A stretch of DNA of 64,000 bases, taken from CAZBWP01 sp964630265. Lineage in GTDB: Bacteria > Pseudomonadota > Alphaproteobacteria > Rhodospirillales > Defluviicoccaceae. Both the position numbers and the translations under genes were made by a program. The notes beneath the pieces are model-generated. The model saw only the letters and a program-made list of their open reading frames with translations, made no database searches and had not been told where the DNA came from. Positions 39,841 to 49,349 of the stretch are shown here, piece after piece. The DNA lies in NCBI GenBank assembly GCA_964630265.1, contig CAZVRW010000002.1, positions 24,164 to 88,163 of the forward strand. Direction: 5' to 3'. The first letter of the stretch is position 1. Every line of letters starts with the position of its first letter.

Positions 39841-42533
39841 GTCGCCCGCCGATCCATCGGCCGGTGGCCTCGCCGCGCCGCCTGACCGCCGCCGACGCCG
39901 GCGGGGAGGCGCGTTATTTCGGCCTCCGCTTCCACGATCTCGTCGACCTCGCCACGCGATTGGCCGGCGAGACGCATGGCATCGAGATCCCCGGCAAGGG
40001 GCGGGGACTCGCCCGCACCCTGGTCGAGATCCCGGCGCTGTTGGCGCACATCCTCGGCGAGCACACCAGCCTCTATGCCCGCGAGGCCTTCCTCGGCACC
40101 GCCCGGCTGCCCGACAGCCTGTGGCGGCACGCCCGCAAGCTCGCCTATGCCCCCGACGCCGGCGTCGCCGCCACCGGCCTGGCCGTCTTCACCGTCAAGC
40201 CGGATCTTGCCGGCGAGCTGCCGAAGGGCTTCGCCCTGCAATCCGCGCCCAAGGGCGAGGTCAAGGCGCAAACCTATGAGACCCTCGCCGCCGCCAGGGT
40301 CGACGCCGCCTGGAACGCGCTCAGGCCGGTCGACGCCCAGGTGGCGACGCCCATGACCATCGTCGGCGGACTGATCGCGCTGCCGCTCCTGCGTCGGCAC
40401 GGCCTCGACCGCGGCGAGCTGGTGCTGCTGGAGGGACAGGGGCGCGCCGGCGTGTTCCGGGTGGAGGACCCCATGACCGGCGCCACGCCGCCCGGCATCC
40501 AGCTGCGCCGGCTCGACGCCCCCGGCGCCACGGAAACCTGGCCGGTGGTCGCCGCGGGCTATCGCCTGCACGTCCGGCCACGCACCGACGCTCGGGTCTT
40601 CGGCTGGAACGCCACCGCGTCCCTCTATCCGCCGGCCGCCGTCGCGGCGCCGACCGCGTATACGTCCCCACCGGCGACGGCGGGGGCGGAGCGACACGGC
40701 TACGTGCTGCCCGCCGACCCGACGGCGCCGGCCGCCAGTCTCGGCAGCGAGCTGTTCCTCGCCGAGGCGATCGAGGCGCCGGACGCGGGCGAGTACGCCG
40801 TGCTGCTGCGGGGCGGCGGTGCGCTCGGCCTGCGCATCGCCGGCGCCACCGATCGCATGGTGACCTTCAAACGCGGGGTGCAGATGCGGCTGCCCGATCC
40901 CCCTGCCGAGAGCGGTTCGGGCGGTTCGGGCGGTTCAGGCGGTGCTGGCGGTGCTGGCGGTTCCGGCAGCATCGACACCAGCTTCATGATCGTGGGCAAT
41001 CTCGGCCTGATCGAGGCGGTCAACTCCCTCGGGGAAATGGTCACGACCTTCGTGCCGACCACCTCGTTGCAGATCATCGAGAGCAGCATCGGCGGCCGGG
41101 TCACCGCGCTACGGCTCACCCACATCGCCGGTGGCGCGGCGCTCACCTGGACCACGGCCGATCCCTTCCCCCTCGACGGCGTGCTGCTCACCGGCTGGGA
41201 CGACGTGCTCGACGTGGCGCCGACGGTGCCCAACGATGCCGCCTTCGCGGTGACCGTCGACGTCGCCGCCGATCTCCGCAACATGCGCCCCGGACAGCCG
41301 GTGATCCTCCGCCGCACGGACACCGGCGAGGCGCGTGAGGCCGCCGTCGCCGCGCTGATCGCCCCCGCCGACACCGCCCCCGGCACCGCAGACGGATCAT
41401 GGCGGCTGGTGCTGTCGCTGTCCGGCGCGGCGCTCACGGCGGGCTGGCGCAAGGGCAACGTCGAGATCCTGGGCAATGTCGCCAAGGTCTCCCATGGCGA
41501 GGCGAAGACAGAGGACTTGGGCGGCTCGGACGGTGTCACGCCGCACCAGAGCTTCAGCCTGAAGGGCGTGCCGGTCACGCGGTTGCCGGGCGCCCTGGGC
41601 GCCGACCTGGCCCTCGAGATCCGGGTCGACGGGGTGCTCTGGGACCGCGTCGAGGACTTCCACGAGATCCCACCCGAGGACCGGGTCTACACCAGCGACA
41701 CCGATGCCGAGGGCGTCGTCAGCGTGCGCTTCGGCGGCGAGGGGCGCGGCGCCGTATTGCCGGCCGGCAAACGCAACGTCGGTGCCAGCTATCGCGTCGG
41801 GCTCGGGACGATCGGCGACATCGAGGCCGGCCGGCTCAGCCGCATCCGTAAAGCCTCGCCGCTGCTCGACGCGGTCGACAATCCGCTGCCGATCCGCGGC
41901 GGCGCCGATCCGGTCGGCGCCGAGCATTTGGCGGTGCAGGCGACCCGCCCCGTCCGGATCTTCGATCGCGCCGTCTCGGTTGCCGACTACGCCGATCTGG
42001 CGCTGCTATTTCCCGGTGTCGCCCGCACCTCGGCGCGCTGGCTCGGCCGTGGCGCGGTCGAACTCGTCGCCGCCGATGCGGCCGGTCAGGCGATCGCCGA
42101 TCAAGCGGCCCTGCGCGCCTTCCTCGACGCGCGGCGGGACACCGGTGTGCCGCTCGTCCTGCTCGATCCGCAGGCGGTGGACGTGGCCGTCGCCATCAGG
42201 GTCGAGCGCGACGTGGCCTGGCTCGCCGATGCGGTGCGGCTCGCCGTCCAGGAGGCGTTGATCGGCACCGGCACGCCACCGGGCCGCTTCACCTTCGCCG
42301 CGCGGGCGCTCTCGGAGCCGGAGCCGCTGTCGGCCCTGTATGCGCTGCTGCGCGCCTTGCCCGGGGTCACCGGCGTCGAGGCGACGCGCTTCGCCATCAA
42401 GCCCGGCATCGACGTCGCCGACATTCTGCACGCCACCGACCGGCAATGGCTGACCCTCGCGCCCGCCGACCTGGAGATCGACGTCATCGAGCCCGGGCAG
42501 CTGGTCCCCGACGTGACGGAGGCGGGGGCATGA
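39837..42533 (+). CDS. baseplate J / gp6-like wedge protein (second copy)
   Basis: The 898-residue protein has J-type features at its C-terminal third (PLPIRGGADPVGAEHLAVQATRPVRIFDRAVSVADYADLALLFPGVARTSARW). A GSGGSGGSGGAGGAGG linker at about 361-376 splits two large beta domains. N-terminal helices (RLAGETHGIEIPGKGRGLARTLVEIPALLAHI) resemble those of eCIS Pvc12-like proteins. It probably pairs with the 828-residue protein in the wedge heterodimer, as T4 gp6/gp7 do; this is inference. Confidence 0.8.
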   Translation: MSRPPIHRPVASPRRLTAADAGGEARYFGLRFHDLVDLATRLAGETHGIEIPGKGRGLARTLVEIPALLAHILGEHTSLYAREAFLGTARLPDSLWRHARKLAYAPDAGVAATGLAVFTVKPDLAGELPKGFALQSAPKGEVKAQTYETLAAARVDAAWNALRPVDAQVATPMTIVGGLIALPLLRRHGLDRGELVLLEGQGRAGVFRVEDPMTGATPPGIQLRRLDAPGATETWPVVAAGYRLHVRPRTDARVFGWNATASLYPPAAVAAPTAYTSPPATAGAERHGYVLPADPTAPAASLGSELFLAEAIEAPDAGEYAVLLRGGGALGLRIAGATDRMVTFKRGVQMRLPDPPAESGSGGSGGSGGAGGAGGSGSIDTSFMIVGNLGLIEAVNSLGEMVTTFVPTTSLQIIESSIGGRVTALRLTHIAGGAALTWTTADPFPLDGVLLTGWDDVLDVAPTVPNDAAFAVTVDVAADLRNMRPGQPVILRRTDTGEAREAAVAALIAPADTAPGTADGSWRLVLSLSGAALTAGWRKGNVEILGNVAKVSHGEAKTEDLGGSDGVTPHQSFSLKGVPVTRLPGALGADLALEIRVDGVLWDRVEDFHEIPPEDRVYTSDTDAEGVVSVRFGGEGRGAVLPAGKRNVGASYRVGLGTIGDIEAGRLSRIRKASPLLDAVDNPLPIRGGADPVGAEHLAVQATRPVRIFDRAVSVADYADLALLFPGVARTSARWLGRGAVELVAADAAGQAIADQAALRAFLDARRDTGVPLVLLDPQAVDVAVAIRVERDVAWLADAVRLAVQEALIGTGTPPGRFTFAARALSEPEPLSALYALLRALPGVTGVEATRFAIKPGIDVADILHATDRQWLTLAPADLEIDVIEPGQLVPDVTEAGA

Positions 42534-45500
42534 CCCATTACCCCTACGATCCCGACCATCTGGCGCGGACCGCGGCGCTGCTCTATGCGCACGTGCCGGA
42601 GTTCTACAAGCGGCGCGACCGGATCGCGCGTGCCGCCGCGCCGCCGCAGCCGGCGGAGCTGGAGGCCATCGTCCAGGTGCTGGCGGCGCCGCTCGCCGCC
42701 GTCCGCCAGTCCATCGAAGAGCTGTACGGCGACCTGTTCGTCGATTCCGCCGGCGACGACGTGCTGGCCGAGTTGGCCGCCGGCATCGCCCTCGACCTGG
42801 TCTTCCGGGATGCCGGGGCGAACCGGCGCGACCTCCGCGCCGCCATGGCCCGCCGCCGCCGTAAGGGCACGCCGGCGATGCTGCAGGAGATGGCACACGC
42901 GCTGATCGATCGGCAGGTGGCGACGCGGGAAGGCTGGAAAGCGGTCATGCTGACGCAGGATCTGAACCTGTTGCGTTTCGAGCGCACGACGCCCGACCTG
43001 CGGCCCGCCGCCATTCGGGACCGCGCCGCGGGACCGCTGGCGACGCTGGCGCGCTCCGTCGATCCGCGGCCGATCACCGCGCGCTCGGGACAGTCGCACC
43101 CGCGGCACATGATCCATTGGGCGTTCCTGAGCCGGCTGCATCCGCTCAACCGGGCCGCCTGCCATCGCCTGCCCGACGGCGCCGGCGATCTGCGCTTCGC
43201 CTTCGATGCCGCCAATGCCTGGCGGGCCTTGCGCGTGCGGTCGACGGGCATCGGCGACATGCCCGGCACCGACCGGGTGCCGGAGGGCCTGTTCGCGGAG
43301 TCCCCGGCCGACTGGCATGGCCGGGACGGCCGTTTCACGGTGCGCCTGACCAGCCTGCCGGCGGCGGCGGGCAGCCAGGCGATCCAGCGTGGCGCCCGGC
43401 CGCTGCCCGCCGATCCCGCCCTGCTCACCTCGCCGGTCGGCATCGAGCTGCTTGAAACCGACGGCGGCCGTACGTCCGGTGCGGTGGAGATCGAGCTTTT
43501 GGCGCTGCCGCTCGTGGGTGGCATGCCCGACGCCACGGCGGCGGTGTCGCGGGGCCGGATCACCGTTGACCGCACCGGCGTCGTCGCCTCGGCGGGTGGC
43601 GCCGGCGCCCTGCCGGCCGATCCCGTCGCCATGCTCAGGCTCCGCCCGGAAGCGCCGGCCGTCAGCCGTCTGCTCGGCGAGTCGGTGATCGCCATCACCG
43701 GCGCCGGCGGGACGCGCAACGCCGTGCGCGCCGCCACCGACCCGGCCCTGGCGGAGAGTGGCTATCGCCGCGGCGCCCTGCATGTCCGCATCCCGGCGAT
43801 GCGCGTCAGCGGCCCCCGCTGGTTCTATGTCGCCGCCGACGGTGCCGTGCACGCCGCCGGCGCGGCCGACAGCGGGGTGATCGACCGGCCCCTCGACCTG
43901 TCCACCGGGAACCGCCGCCTGCCGACCCGCGCCCTCGCCGCACCGCCGGTGGGGCCGGTCTGGCCCGAGGCCGCCGAGACCGCCGATCGCCGGCCATTCG
44001 CCCCGGCGCTGGCGGCGCACGGAGCGGCGCCGGTGCCGGTGCACGGACTCACCGTGCTGCGGCCGACCGCGGCCGGCTCGGAGTTGCCGGCGGGTCAGCG
44101 CTGCGCGCTCGTCTTCGCGCTCACCTTCTTCGCCGACGTCCGGGTGTTCGCGCCGATGCTGCGCCTCGTCTGGGACGGCCCGGATCCGCGCCCGGCGGTG
44201 TGGGAGGCTCTCGATGCCGCGGCCGCACCCACGGTCGATCCGGCGGGCCGGCTCGCCGTCCTCGCCGAGGTGCTGCGGCAGGGGCGCAACGACCTGGCCA
44301 TCGCGCTCCGCTTCGAGTGCGAGACGGCGGGCGCGGTGCTGACGCCGGGGGAGATCGCGTTCACCGCCGCCGACGGCACCGCGGTGCTGATCCATCTCCC
44401 CGAACTCCTGGCCTCGGCGGCCGATGTCGCCGCCTGGCCGCGCGGACCGGCGCCGCTCGCCGCCCAGTCGGAGGCGTTGCAGGTGGGCGCCGACGGCTCC
44501 ACCTGGATCGCCGGCACCAACCGGCTGCGGCGCCGCAGCGTCGGTTCGGCGGTGCCGCTGCTGGCGCCGGCGGCGATGCGCCGCCGCCGCGTCGCCTGGC
44601 GTCGCCTGTGTCCCTGGCAGAACGAGACCCTGATCGAGGTGCTGGACCCGACGCCGCCGGGGCGGCTCGACGTCGATCCGCGCTTCGGCCTGTTCGCCAT
44701 CGCCTCGGCCGAGCCGCCGGTCCCGCATCCGCCGGGGCCGGCCGCGCCGCCGCCGCCGGTGACCGTCGACATCCAGGTGGGCGCCACCCTGGACATCGGC
44801 GCGCTGCCGGTCGACCGCGACCGCCTGCTCAATCGCGCGCCGCGCACCCCGACCCGTCTCGTCTCGATCTCGGGGCACATGGGCGCCGGCACCGCGCCCG
44901 AACACCTCGCCCTGCCACTGCACCGCACGCTGGCGGAGGCGCTGGCGGCGATCGCCGCGAACCCCGCCGCGGAAGAGATCGTGCGCATCGTCGATTCCGG
45001 CTTCTACGGCGCCGAGGGGCTGGTCTGGCCGGCGGCGCCGGCGCTGCGCCACCTGGTGATCGAGGCGGCGGCGGGCGAGCGGCCGATGCTGGAGATCGCC
45101 GCGTCGACACCGGGGGCCGCGGCCTACGAGTCGCTGGAGGTGAGCGGGCTCGCCCTGCTGCCGGCGGCCGTGCCGTTGGACCTCGTCCTGCCGCCGTCCC
45201 AGACGGTGACCCTCGCCTTCCTCTCGGTGCTCGATGCCGGGCTGACGCTGACACCGCAGTTGCTTGAGGCGGCCGGCATCGAGCGCCTCGCCATCGTGCG
45301 CTCCACGCTCGGGCCGGTGACGCTGGCCGAAGCGGGCGAGATCGCCATCTCCGACAGCATCCTCGACGCCGGCGCGCTCACCGTGCCGGCGCTGACCGCG
45401 CCCGAGGCGGATCTGCTGATGGATCGGGCGACCGTCTTCGGCGGCATGGCGCTCCGCGCCGTCGACATTTCCGACGCCATCCTCGCCGGTGAGGTGGTGG

Positions 45501-45823
45501 CGCGCGAGCGCTTCCGCGGCTGCATCCGCTACAGCCTGTTGGCTCCCGGCGGCGAGACGCCGCGCAAGCACCGCGTCATCCGCACCGATGCGGCGACGGG
45601 CGCCCCGGTGCAGCCACCGTTCTTGAGCCGCGACCGCCGCGATCCGGCGTATCTGCGGCTCGACCCGGAGGGCGACGCGCGCATCCTCACCGGCGCGTCC
45701 GACGGCGGCGAGATGGGCGCGTTCAATGGCGCCCGGCTCGGGGAATTGCTGGCCGGCCTGCGGGCGCGGCTGGCCGAACACACGCCCGCCGGCCTGCGCA
45801 CCGGCACGGTTCTCAGGCACTGA
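42530..45823 (+). CDS. giant tail protein: P2 gpI-like N-terminus plus beta-rich extension
   Basis: The 1097-residue protein starts with a helical region of about 150 residues (LLYAHVPEFYKRRDRIARAA, LEELYGDLFVDSAGDD-like and KGTPAMLQEMAHALIDRQ) that resembles the P2 gpI / tail-tip family. The rest is beta-rich. Near the C-terminus the short repeats ESLEVSGLALLPA, AFLSVLDAGLTL, LAIVRSTLGPVTL and ISDSILDAGALTV suggest a parallel beta-helix. It may join the wedge to the fibre or adhesin. The size suggests a fusion of wedge and fibre functions. Confidence 0.72.
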   Translation: MTHYPYDPDHLARTAALLYAHVPEFYKRRDRIARAAAPPQPAELEAIVQVLAAPLAAVRQSIEELYGDLFVDSAGDDVLAELAAGIALDLVFRDAGANRRDLRAAMARRRRKGTPAMLQEMAHALIDRQVATREGWKAVMLTQDLNLLRFERTTPDLRPAAIRDRAAGPLATLARSVDPRPITARSGQSHPRHMIHWAFLSRLHPLNRAACHRLPDGAGDLRFAFDAANAWRALRVRSTGIGDMPGTDRVPEGLFAESPADWHGRDGRFTVRLTSLPAAAGSQAIQRGARPLPADPALLTSPVGIELLETDGGRTSGAVEIELLALPLVGGMPDATAAVSRGRITVDRTGVVASAGGAGALPADPVAMLRLRPEAPAVSRLLGESVIAITGAGGTRNAVRAATDPALAESGYRRGALHVRIPAMRVSGPRWFYVAADGAVHAAGAADSGVIDRPLDLSTGNRRLPTRALAAPPVGPVWPEAAETADRRPFAPALAAHGAAPVPVHGLTVLRPTAAGSELPAGQRCALVFALTFFADVRVFAPMLRLVWDGPDPRPAVWEALDAAAAPTVDPAGRLAVLAEVLRQGRNDLAIALRFECETAGAVLTPGEIAFTAADGTAVLIHLPELLASAADVAAWPRGPAPLAAQSEALQVGADGSTWIAGTNRLRRRSVGSAVPLLAPAAMRRRRVAWRRLCPWQNETLIEVLDPTPPGRLDVDPRFGLFAIASAEPPVPHPPGPAAPPPPVTVDIQVGATLDIGALPVDRDRLLNRAPRTPTRLVSISGHMGAGTAPEHLALPLHRTLAEALAAIAANPAAEEIVRIVDSGFYGAEGLVWPAAPALRHLVIEAAAGERPMLEIAASTPGAAAYESLEVSGLALLPAAVPLDLVLPPSQTVTLAFLSVLDAGLTLTPQLLEAAGIERLAIVRSTLGPVTLAEAGEIAISDSILDAGALTVPALTAPEADLLMDRATVFGGMALRAVDISDAILAGEVVARERFRGCIRYSLLAPGGETPRKHRVIRTDAATGAPVQPPFLSRDRRDPAYLRLDPEGDARILTGASDGGEMGAFNGARLGELLAGLRARLAEHTPAGLRTGTVLRH

Positions 45824-45845
45824 CACCAGAACGAAAGGGGACACG

Positions 45846-48800
45846 ATGGAAGGCGATTTTTCGCGAGGCCACCGGCCCGACGGCAAGCGCGGAAAGAGCT
45901 ACCGCCGCGTCCTGATCCAAGCGGGCAGGGCGCTGCTCGACAGCGACGTCGCGGCGCTGGTCGACGCCGGCGACGGGATGGTGCGCGATGCCGTGCTGCA
46001 CGGCGCCTGCGCCGCCGGCACGTCCGATCTCGGCTTCCTGGTGACGCCAGGCGAACTGCTCGCCCTGTTCGACCCGGTCGATGGCGCGACGGTGACAACG
46101 GCGGGCGCCGCCGAGGCGGTGCGCGACTTCTCGCGGAAGTATCTCGACCGTCTGCCCGGGCTGCGCGTCCGCGGCACCGGCGGCTCGGTCACCGTGCCGC
46201 TGCGCCGGCCCCTCGCCGCCGCCACCCAGATCAGGCTCTGGCTGCGCGCCGACGACGGCGCCACCGCGCGCGTCAACGGCACCAACATCGCCGTCCCCGC
46301 CGGCACCGAGTACGCGGCGTTCGCCCTGACCGCCAGCGGCGCGGCGCTGACCTTCGAGCCGGACCCGGCCGGGGTCTATTGGGTCGCCATGGTGGAGACG
46401 CGGGCGCCCGCCGGCCCCACCGCCGTCGTCCACTGGGCCGGCGGGCACTACCAGATCGGCGGCCTCATCGCCGGCATGGCGGGGGCTGCCTGGCCGGACC
46501 TCCCCGATCCGGCCGGCGCCGCCATGGTCACGGCTTCGACCGCCGCCGCGGGCACCCGCCTGGTCGCCTATCTGGAGATCTCGGAGCGGCCCGTCACCGG
46601 CGTCGAGGACCCCGGCATCATCGAGCAGGCGCTGGGCGGCGACCACGACACGACGACGCGCACCGCCATCCAGGCGCAGGTGAAGCTCGCCGCCGTCACC
46701 GGCACGCCCAGCACCGACGCCATCGGCGCCGCGATCCGGGCGCCGGTGCTGCCGGACGGCACCGTGACCCTTGGCGTCGCCGCGGCGACGATCACCGCCG
46801 ATCCCTGCGATCTGCCGGTGCCGGGGGGCTATACCGGCCCCGACAACCGGCTCTATCGCCTCGCCGTGCACGGCGTCAGCACCGCCGGCGGTGGCGAGAC
46901 CCTGTTCAAGTGGTCACGCGACAACGCCGCCGAGCTGTTTCCGGTGGCGTTCCCGGAGCGCCCCGATCCCGCCGATCCGGTGGACAGCCTGATCGTCGGC
47001 GCCGAGGTGCCCCTGCGCGACGGCGACCTGGTGGAGTTGCTGAGCGAGGCCACCGACCTGGGCGATGCCGCGCCGGGCGCCGTGTCCGCCACCGGCTTCA
47101 CCCGGCCGACGCGCGCCCAAGGCCGGCTGCTGCGGCTCTCGGGCGGCGAGCAGGTGACCGGTGCCAGCCGCGTGTTCACCCTGCGCGATCCGTTGACCGA
47201 GGCGCCCATCGCCAGCATCGATCCCGCCCCGTTCGGCCAAGTCGGGCTGAAGCTGCGTCGCTGGACGGGGTTGATCCGGCGGACGGGCGTCGGCGCTGCC
47301 ACCTTCGAGCTGGAGCACGGCATCCAGGCGGCGGTCGCCGGCGGCTTCGAGCCCGGCGACTGGTGGCAGTTCGAGGCGCGCACCGCCGCGCAGAACGCCA
47401 ACGGCCCGCCGGTCACCGCGCCGCATGGGCCGGAGCGGCTGTTCGCGCCGCTGGCGCTGCTCGAGGCGACGCCGCCCGGCGAGCCGATGACGTTGCTCGC
47501 CTGGCTCGACAGCCGCTACCGCCGGCTCTGCGAAACCGAAGCGGATGGCGTCGATTACGACGGCGCGCGGGTCGGCACCGAGGCCGACACGGTCCAGGAG
47601 GCGCTGGACGAGTTGTTCCTGCGCGTCTCCGACGGCTGCGGCGAGATCGCCGTCGCCCTCGATGCCAGCATCCAGGATGTCATTGACGCGATTCCCGCCG
47701 GCGGCTCGGCGAAGATCTGCCTGAACGCCGGCACCCGCGATCTGGCCGCCCCCGTCACCATCAACGGCAAGGGCGACCTGATCATCAGCGGCATCGGCGG
47801 CGGCACCCTCCTGCGCGGCACCGCCCGCCGCATTTTCGCCTTCACCGGTTGTCGTTCGGTCACGCTGCGCGACTTCGCCGTCGCGGTGACGGGCGCCGCC
47901 CCGCCGCCCGCCGATGGTGCCATCCTCGCCTTCACCGATTGCGGCGAGGTGCACGTCGAGGGGCTCAGCATCAGCAGCGCCGATGCGGCCGGCCACGCCG
48001 ACGCCGCCATCCGCGTGCACGGGCGCGCCGCCGGGGCGACGCGCCGCGTCAGCGTCCGTGGCACCCGCATGGACCTCGGCCGGGGCGACACCGGCATTCT
48101 GCTGATCGATCCCGGCTTGGCGACCATTCGTGACAACGTCATCGCCGTCCGCGACGATCCCTTCGACCTGATCGCCGCGCTGGGCAGCGAGGCGCCGGCC
48201 GTCGGCAACGTACTGATCGACCGCATCGCGTTTCCCGGCGACGAGTTCGACTTCGTCGGCGGTCCGATCATCGAGATCGATCCGCCCGGCCCCGGCCGGG
48301 TGACCCGCCGCGGCTTCGTCTTCGCCAACGGCATGTGGGGACGGTCGGTGATTTCGTTCACCACCGACGTGCGCCTGGACCAGCGGGTCTGGGATCTCCT
48401 CGTCGGTGCCAACCAACCGCCCTCGGGCGCCAGCGCGTCGGAGACGCAGATGCGCACGTTCATTCGGGATTTCCGGTCGACCCTGGCCCGCGCCATCCTC
48501 GGCGGATCGAGTTCCGGCGTCACCATTCCGTCGCCGATCCGGCCCGTCCTCGACCGACTCGCCGCGATGATCCTTGAATCGAACGCGCGCATTCACGGCG
48601 ATGCCGGCATCGTCGTGGCGCTGAACCACACCGCGTTCCGCAGTCCCAACAACCGCGATGCGCTCAGCCGCTTGATCCCGCAAGGCTCGGACGCGCCGAT
48701 CACCGTCAGCAACAACCACATCTCCGGCTTCCGGCGCGGCATCCACATCGGCGCCAGCCGCAGCCGATCGAACGTCCCGAACGACTCCAGATCGTTCCGA

Positions 48801-49202
48801 TCCTATATCCACGTCGCCGACGCCGTCGACGTGACCGAGAACCACATCGCGCTCCGCCTGCCCATGCAGGCCTACCAGCGCCACGGGATCTTCGTCGGCG
48901 GGGCGTTGACCGTGCGCATCAAGGGCAACCGCATCGAGAACTTGGCCTACGATCCGACCTTCCTCGGGGAGGAGTCCGAGCCGCGGGCGCCGGTCGACTG
49001 CGACGGCATTCGCCTGTGGGGCGCCTTTGGCCCGCTGGTGCAGGTGTTCGAGAACCTGATCTACGGCACGACGGTGGGGTTGCGCTTCCAAAACCTGGCG
49101 CCGCCCAATCCGTCGCTGGGGCAGGTCGTCATCCAGGACGCGCCGTTTTTCGGACTGAACGCCTACGTCGGCGACGGGGTGCCGCAAATCGTTTCGACCT
49201 GA
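45846..49202 (+). CDS. DUF6519-type tail protein with right-handed beta-helix (candidate receptor-binding fibre)
   Basis: The 1118-residue protein begins with the DUF6519-like motif MEGDFSRGHRPDGKRGKSYRRVLIQAGRALLDSDVAALVDAG, seen at the N-terminus of eCIS baseplate-linked proteins. A central part (about 90-600) is beta-rich with GHYQIGG and FKWSRDNA motifs. Residues about 640-1118 carry spaced DNVI, NNHISGF, TENHIALR and GNRIENLAY turns of a pectate-lyase-like beta-helix, as in tail spikes that bind glycans. ATG 45846 follows AAAGGGGACACG. It is the last structural gene of the operon. Confidence 0.82.
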   Translation: MEGDFSRGHRPDGKRGKSYRRVLIQAGRALLDSDVAALVDAGDGMVRDAVLHGACAAGTSDLGFLVTPGELLALFDPVDGATVTTAGAAEAVRDFSRKYLDRLPGLRVRGTGGSVTVPLRRPLAAATQIRLWLRADDGATARVNGTNIAVPAGTEYAAFALTASGAALTFEPDPAGVYWVAMVETRAPAGPTAVVHWAGGHYQIGGLIAGMAGAAWPDLPDPAGAAMVTASTAAAGTRLVAYLEISERPVTGVEDPGIIEQALGGDHDTTTRTAIQAQVKLAAVTGTPSTDAIGAAIRAPVLPDGTVTLGVAAATITADPCDLPVPGGYTGPDNRLYRLAVHGVSTAGGGETLFKWSRDNAAELFPVAFPERPDPADPVDSLIVGAEVPLRDGDLVELLSEATDLGDAAPGAVSATGFTRPTRAQGRLLRLSGGEQVTGASRVFTLRDPLTEAPIASIDPAPFGQVGLKLRRWTGLIRRTGVGAATFELEHGIQAAVAGGFEPGDWWQFEARTAAQNANGPPVTAPHGPERLFAPLALLEATPPGEPMTLLAWLDSRYRRLCETEADGVDYDGARVGTEADTVQEALDELFLRVSDGCGEIAVALDASIQDVIDAIPAGGSAKICLNAGTRDLAAPVTINGKGDLIISGIGGGTLLRGTARRIFAFTGCRSVTLRDFAVAVTGAAPPPADGAILAFTDCGEVHVEGLSISSADAAGHADAAIRVHGRAAGATRRVSVRGTRMDLGRGDTGILLIDPGLATIRDNVIAVRDDPFDLIAALGSEAPAVGNVLIDRIAFPGDEFDFVGGPIIEIDPPGPGRVTRRGFVFANGMWGRSVISFTTDVRLDQRVWDLLVGANQPPSGASASETQMRTFIRDFRSTLARAILGGSSSGVTIPSPIRPVLDRLAAMILESNARIHGDAGIVVALNHTAFRSPNNRDALSRLIPQGSDAPITVSNNHISGFRRGIHIGASRSRSNVPNDSRSFRSYIHVADAVDVTENHIALRLPMQAYQRHGIFVGGALTVRIKGNRIENLAYDPTFLGEESEPRAPVDCDGIRLWGAFGPLVQVFENLIYGTTVGLRFQNLAPPNPSLGQVVIQDAPFFGLNAYVGDGVPQIVST

Positions 49203-49276
49203 GGCAGGCATGTGTGCTAAAGTTTTGGTCAGCAGCGCAAGCGGCACGGGATTTCGGGCTGGTCGGCTACTGCCGA

Positions 49277-49332
49277 GGGGTTCAAGTCCCCGGAGAGAGG
49301 GCATCGGCGGGCGACCTTCGTTGCCCTCTCTC
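49277..49332 (+). promoter_or_regulatory. two hairpins in the leader of the DUF4157 gene
   Basis: GGGG-TTCAAGT-CCCC (49277-49291) looks like a tRNA T-arm. It is followed by a perfect 11-bp stem GAGAGAGGGCA / TGCCCTCTCTC (49293-49303 and 49322-49332, 18-base loop). They fill most of the 147-bp gap between the fibre gene and the DUF4157 gene. No T-run follows. They may act as attenuator, RNA processing site or a relic of an insertion. Confidence 0.45.
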
Positions 49333-49349
49333 ACCGTCCGGGGGCCTGG

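Noticed and set aside
42101..45886. A 1261-codon open frame on the minus strand over the gpI-like gene
   Set aside because: It is a shadow of the plus-strand gene produced by high GC at third positions; its translation is Arg/Gly/His-rich with no motif.
25819..49202. A prophage rather than an injection system
   Set aside because: No capsid, portal, terminase, integrase or lysis genes; the DUF4255, AAA+ ATPase and DUF4157 genes are eCIS marks.
49277..49291. A possible tRNA, because of the perfect T-arm GGGG-TTCAAGT-CCCC
   Set aside because: The seven bases after the arm find no partner 60-80 bases upstream and no anticodon or D-arm can be placed.
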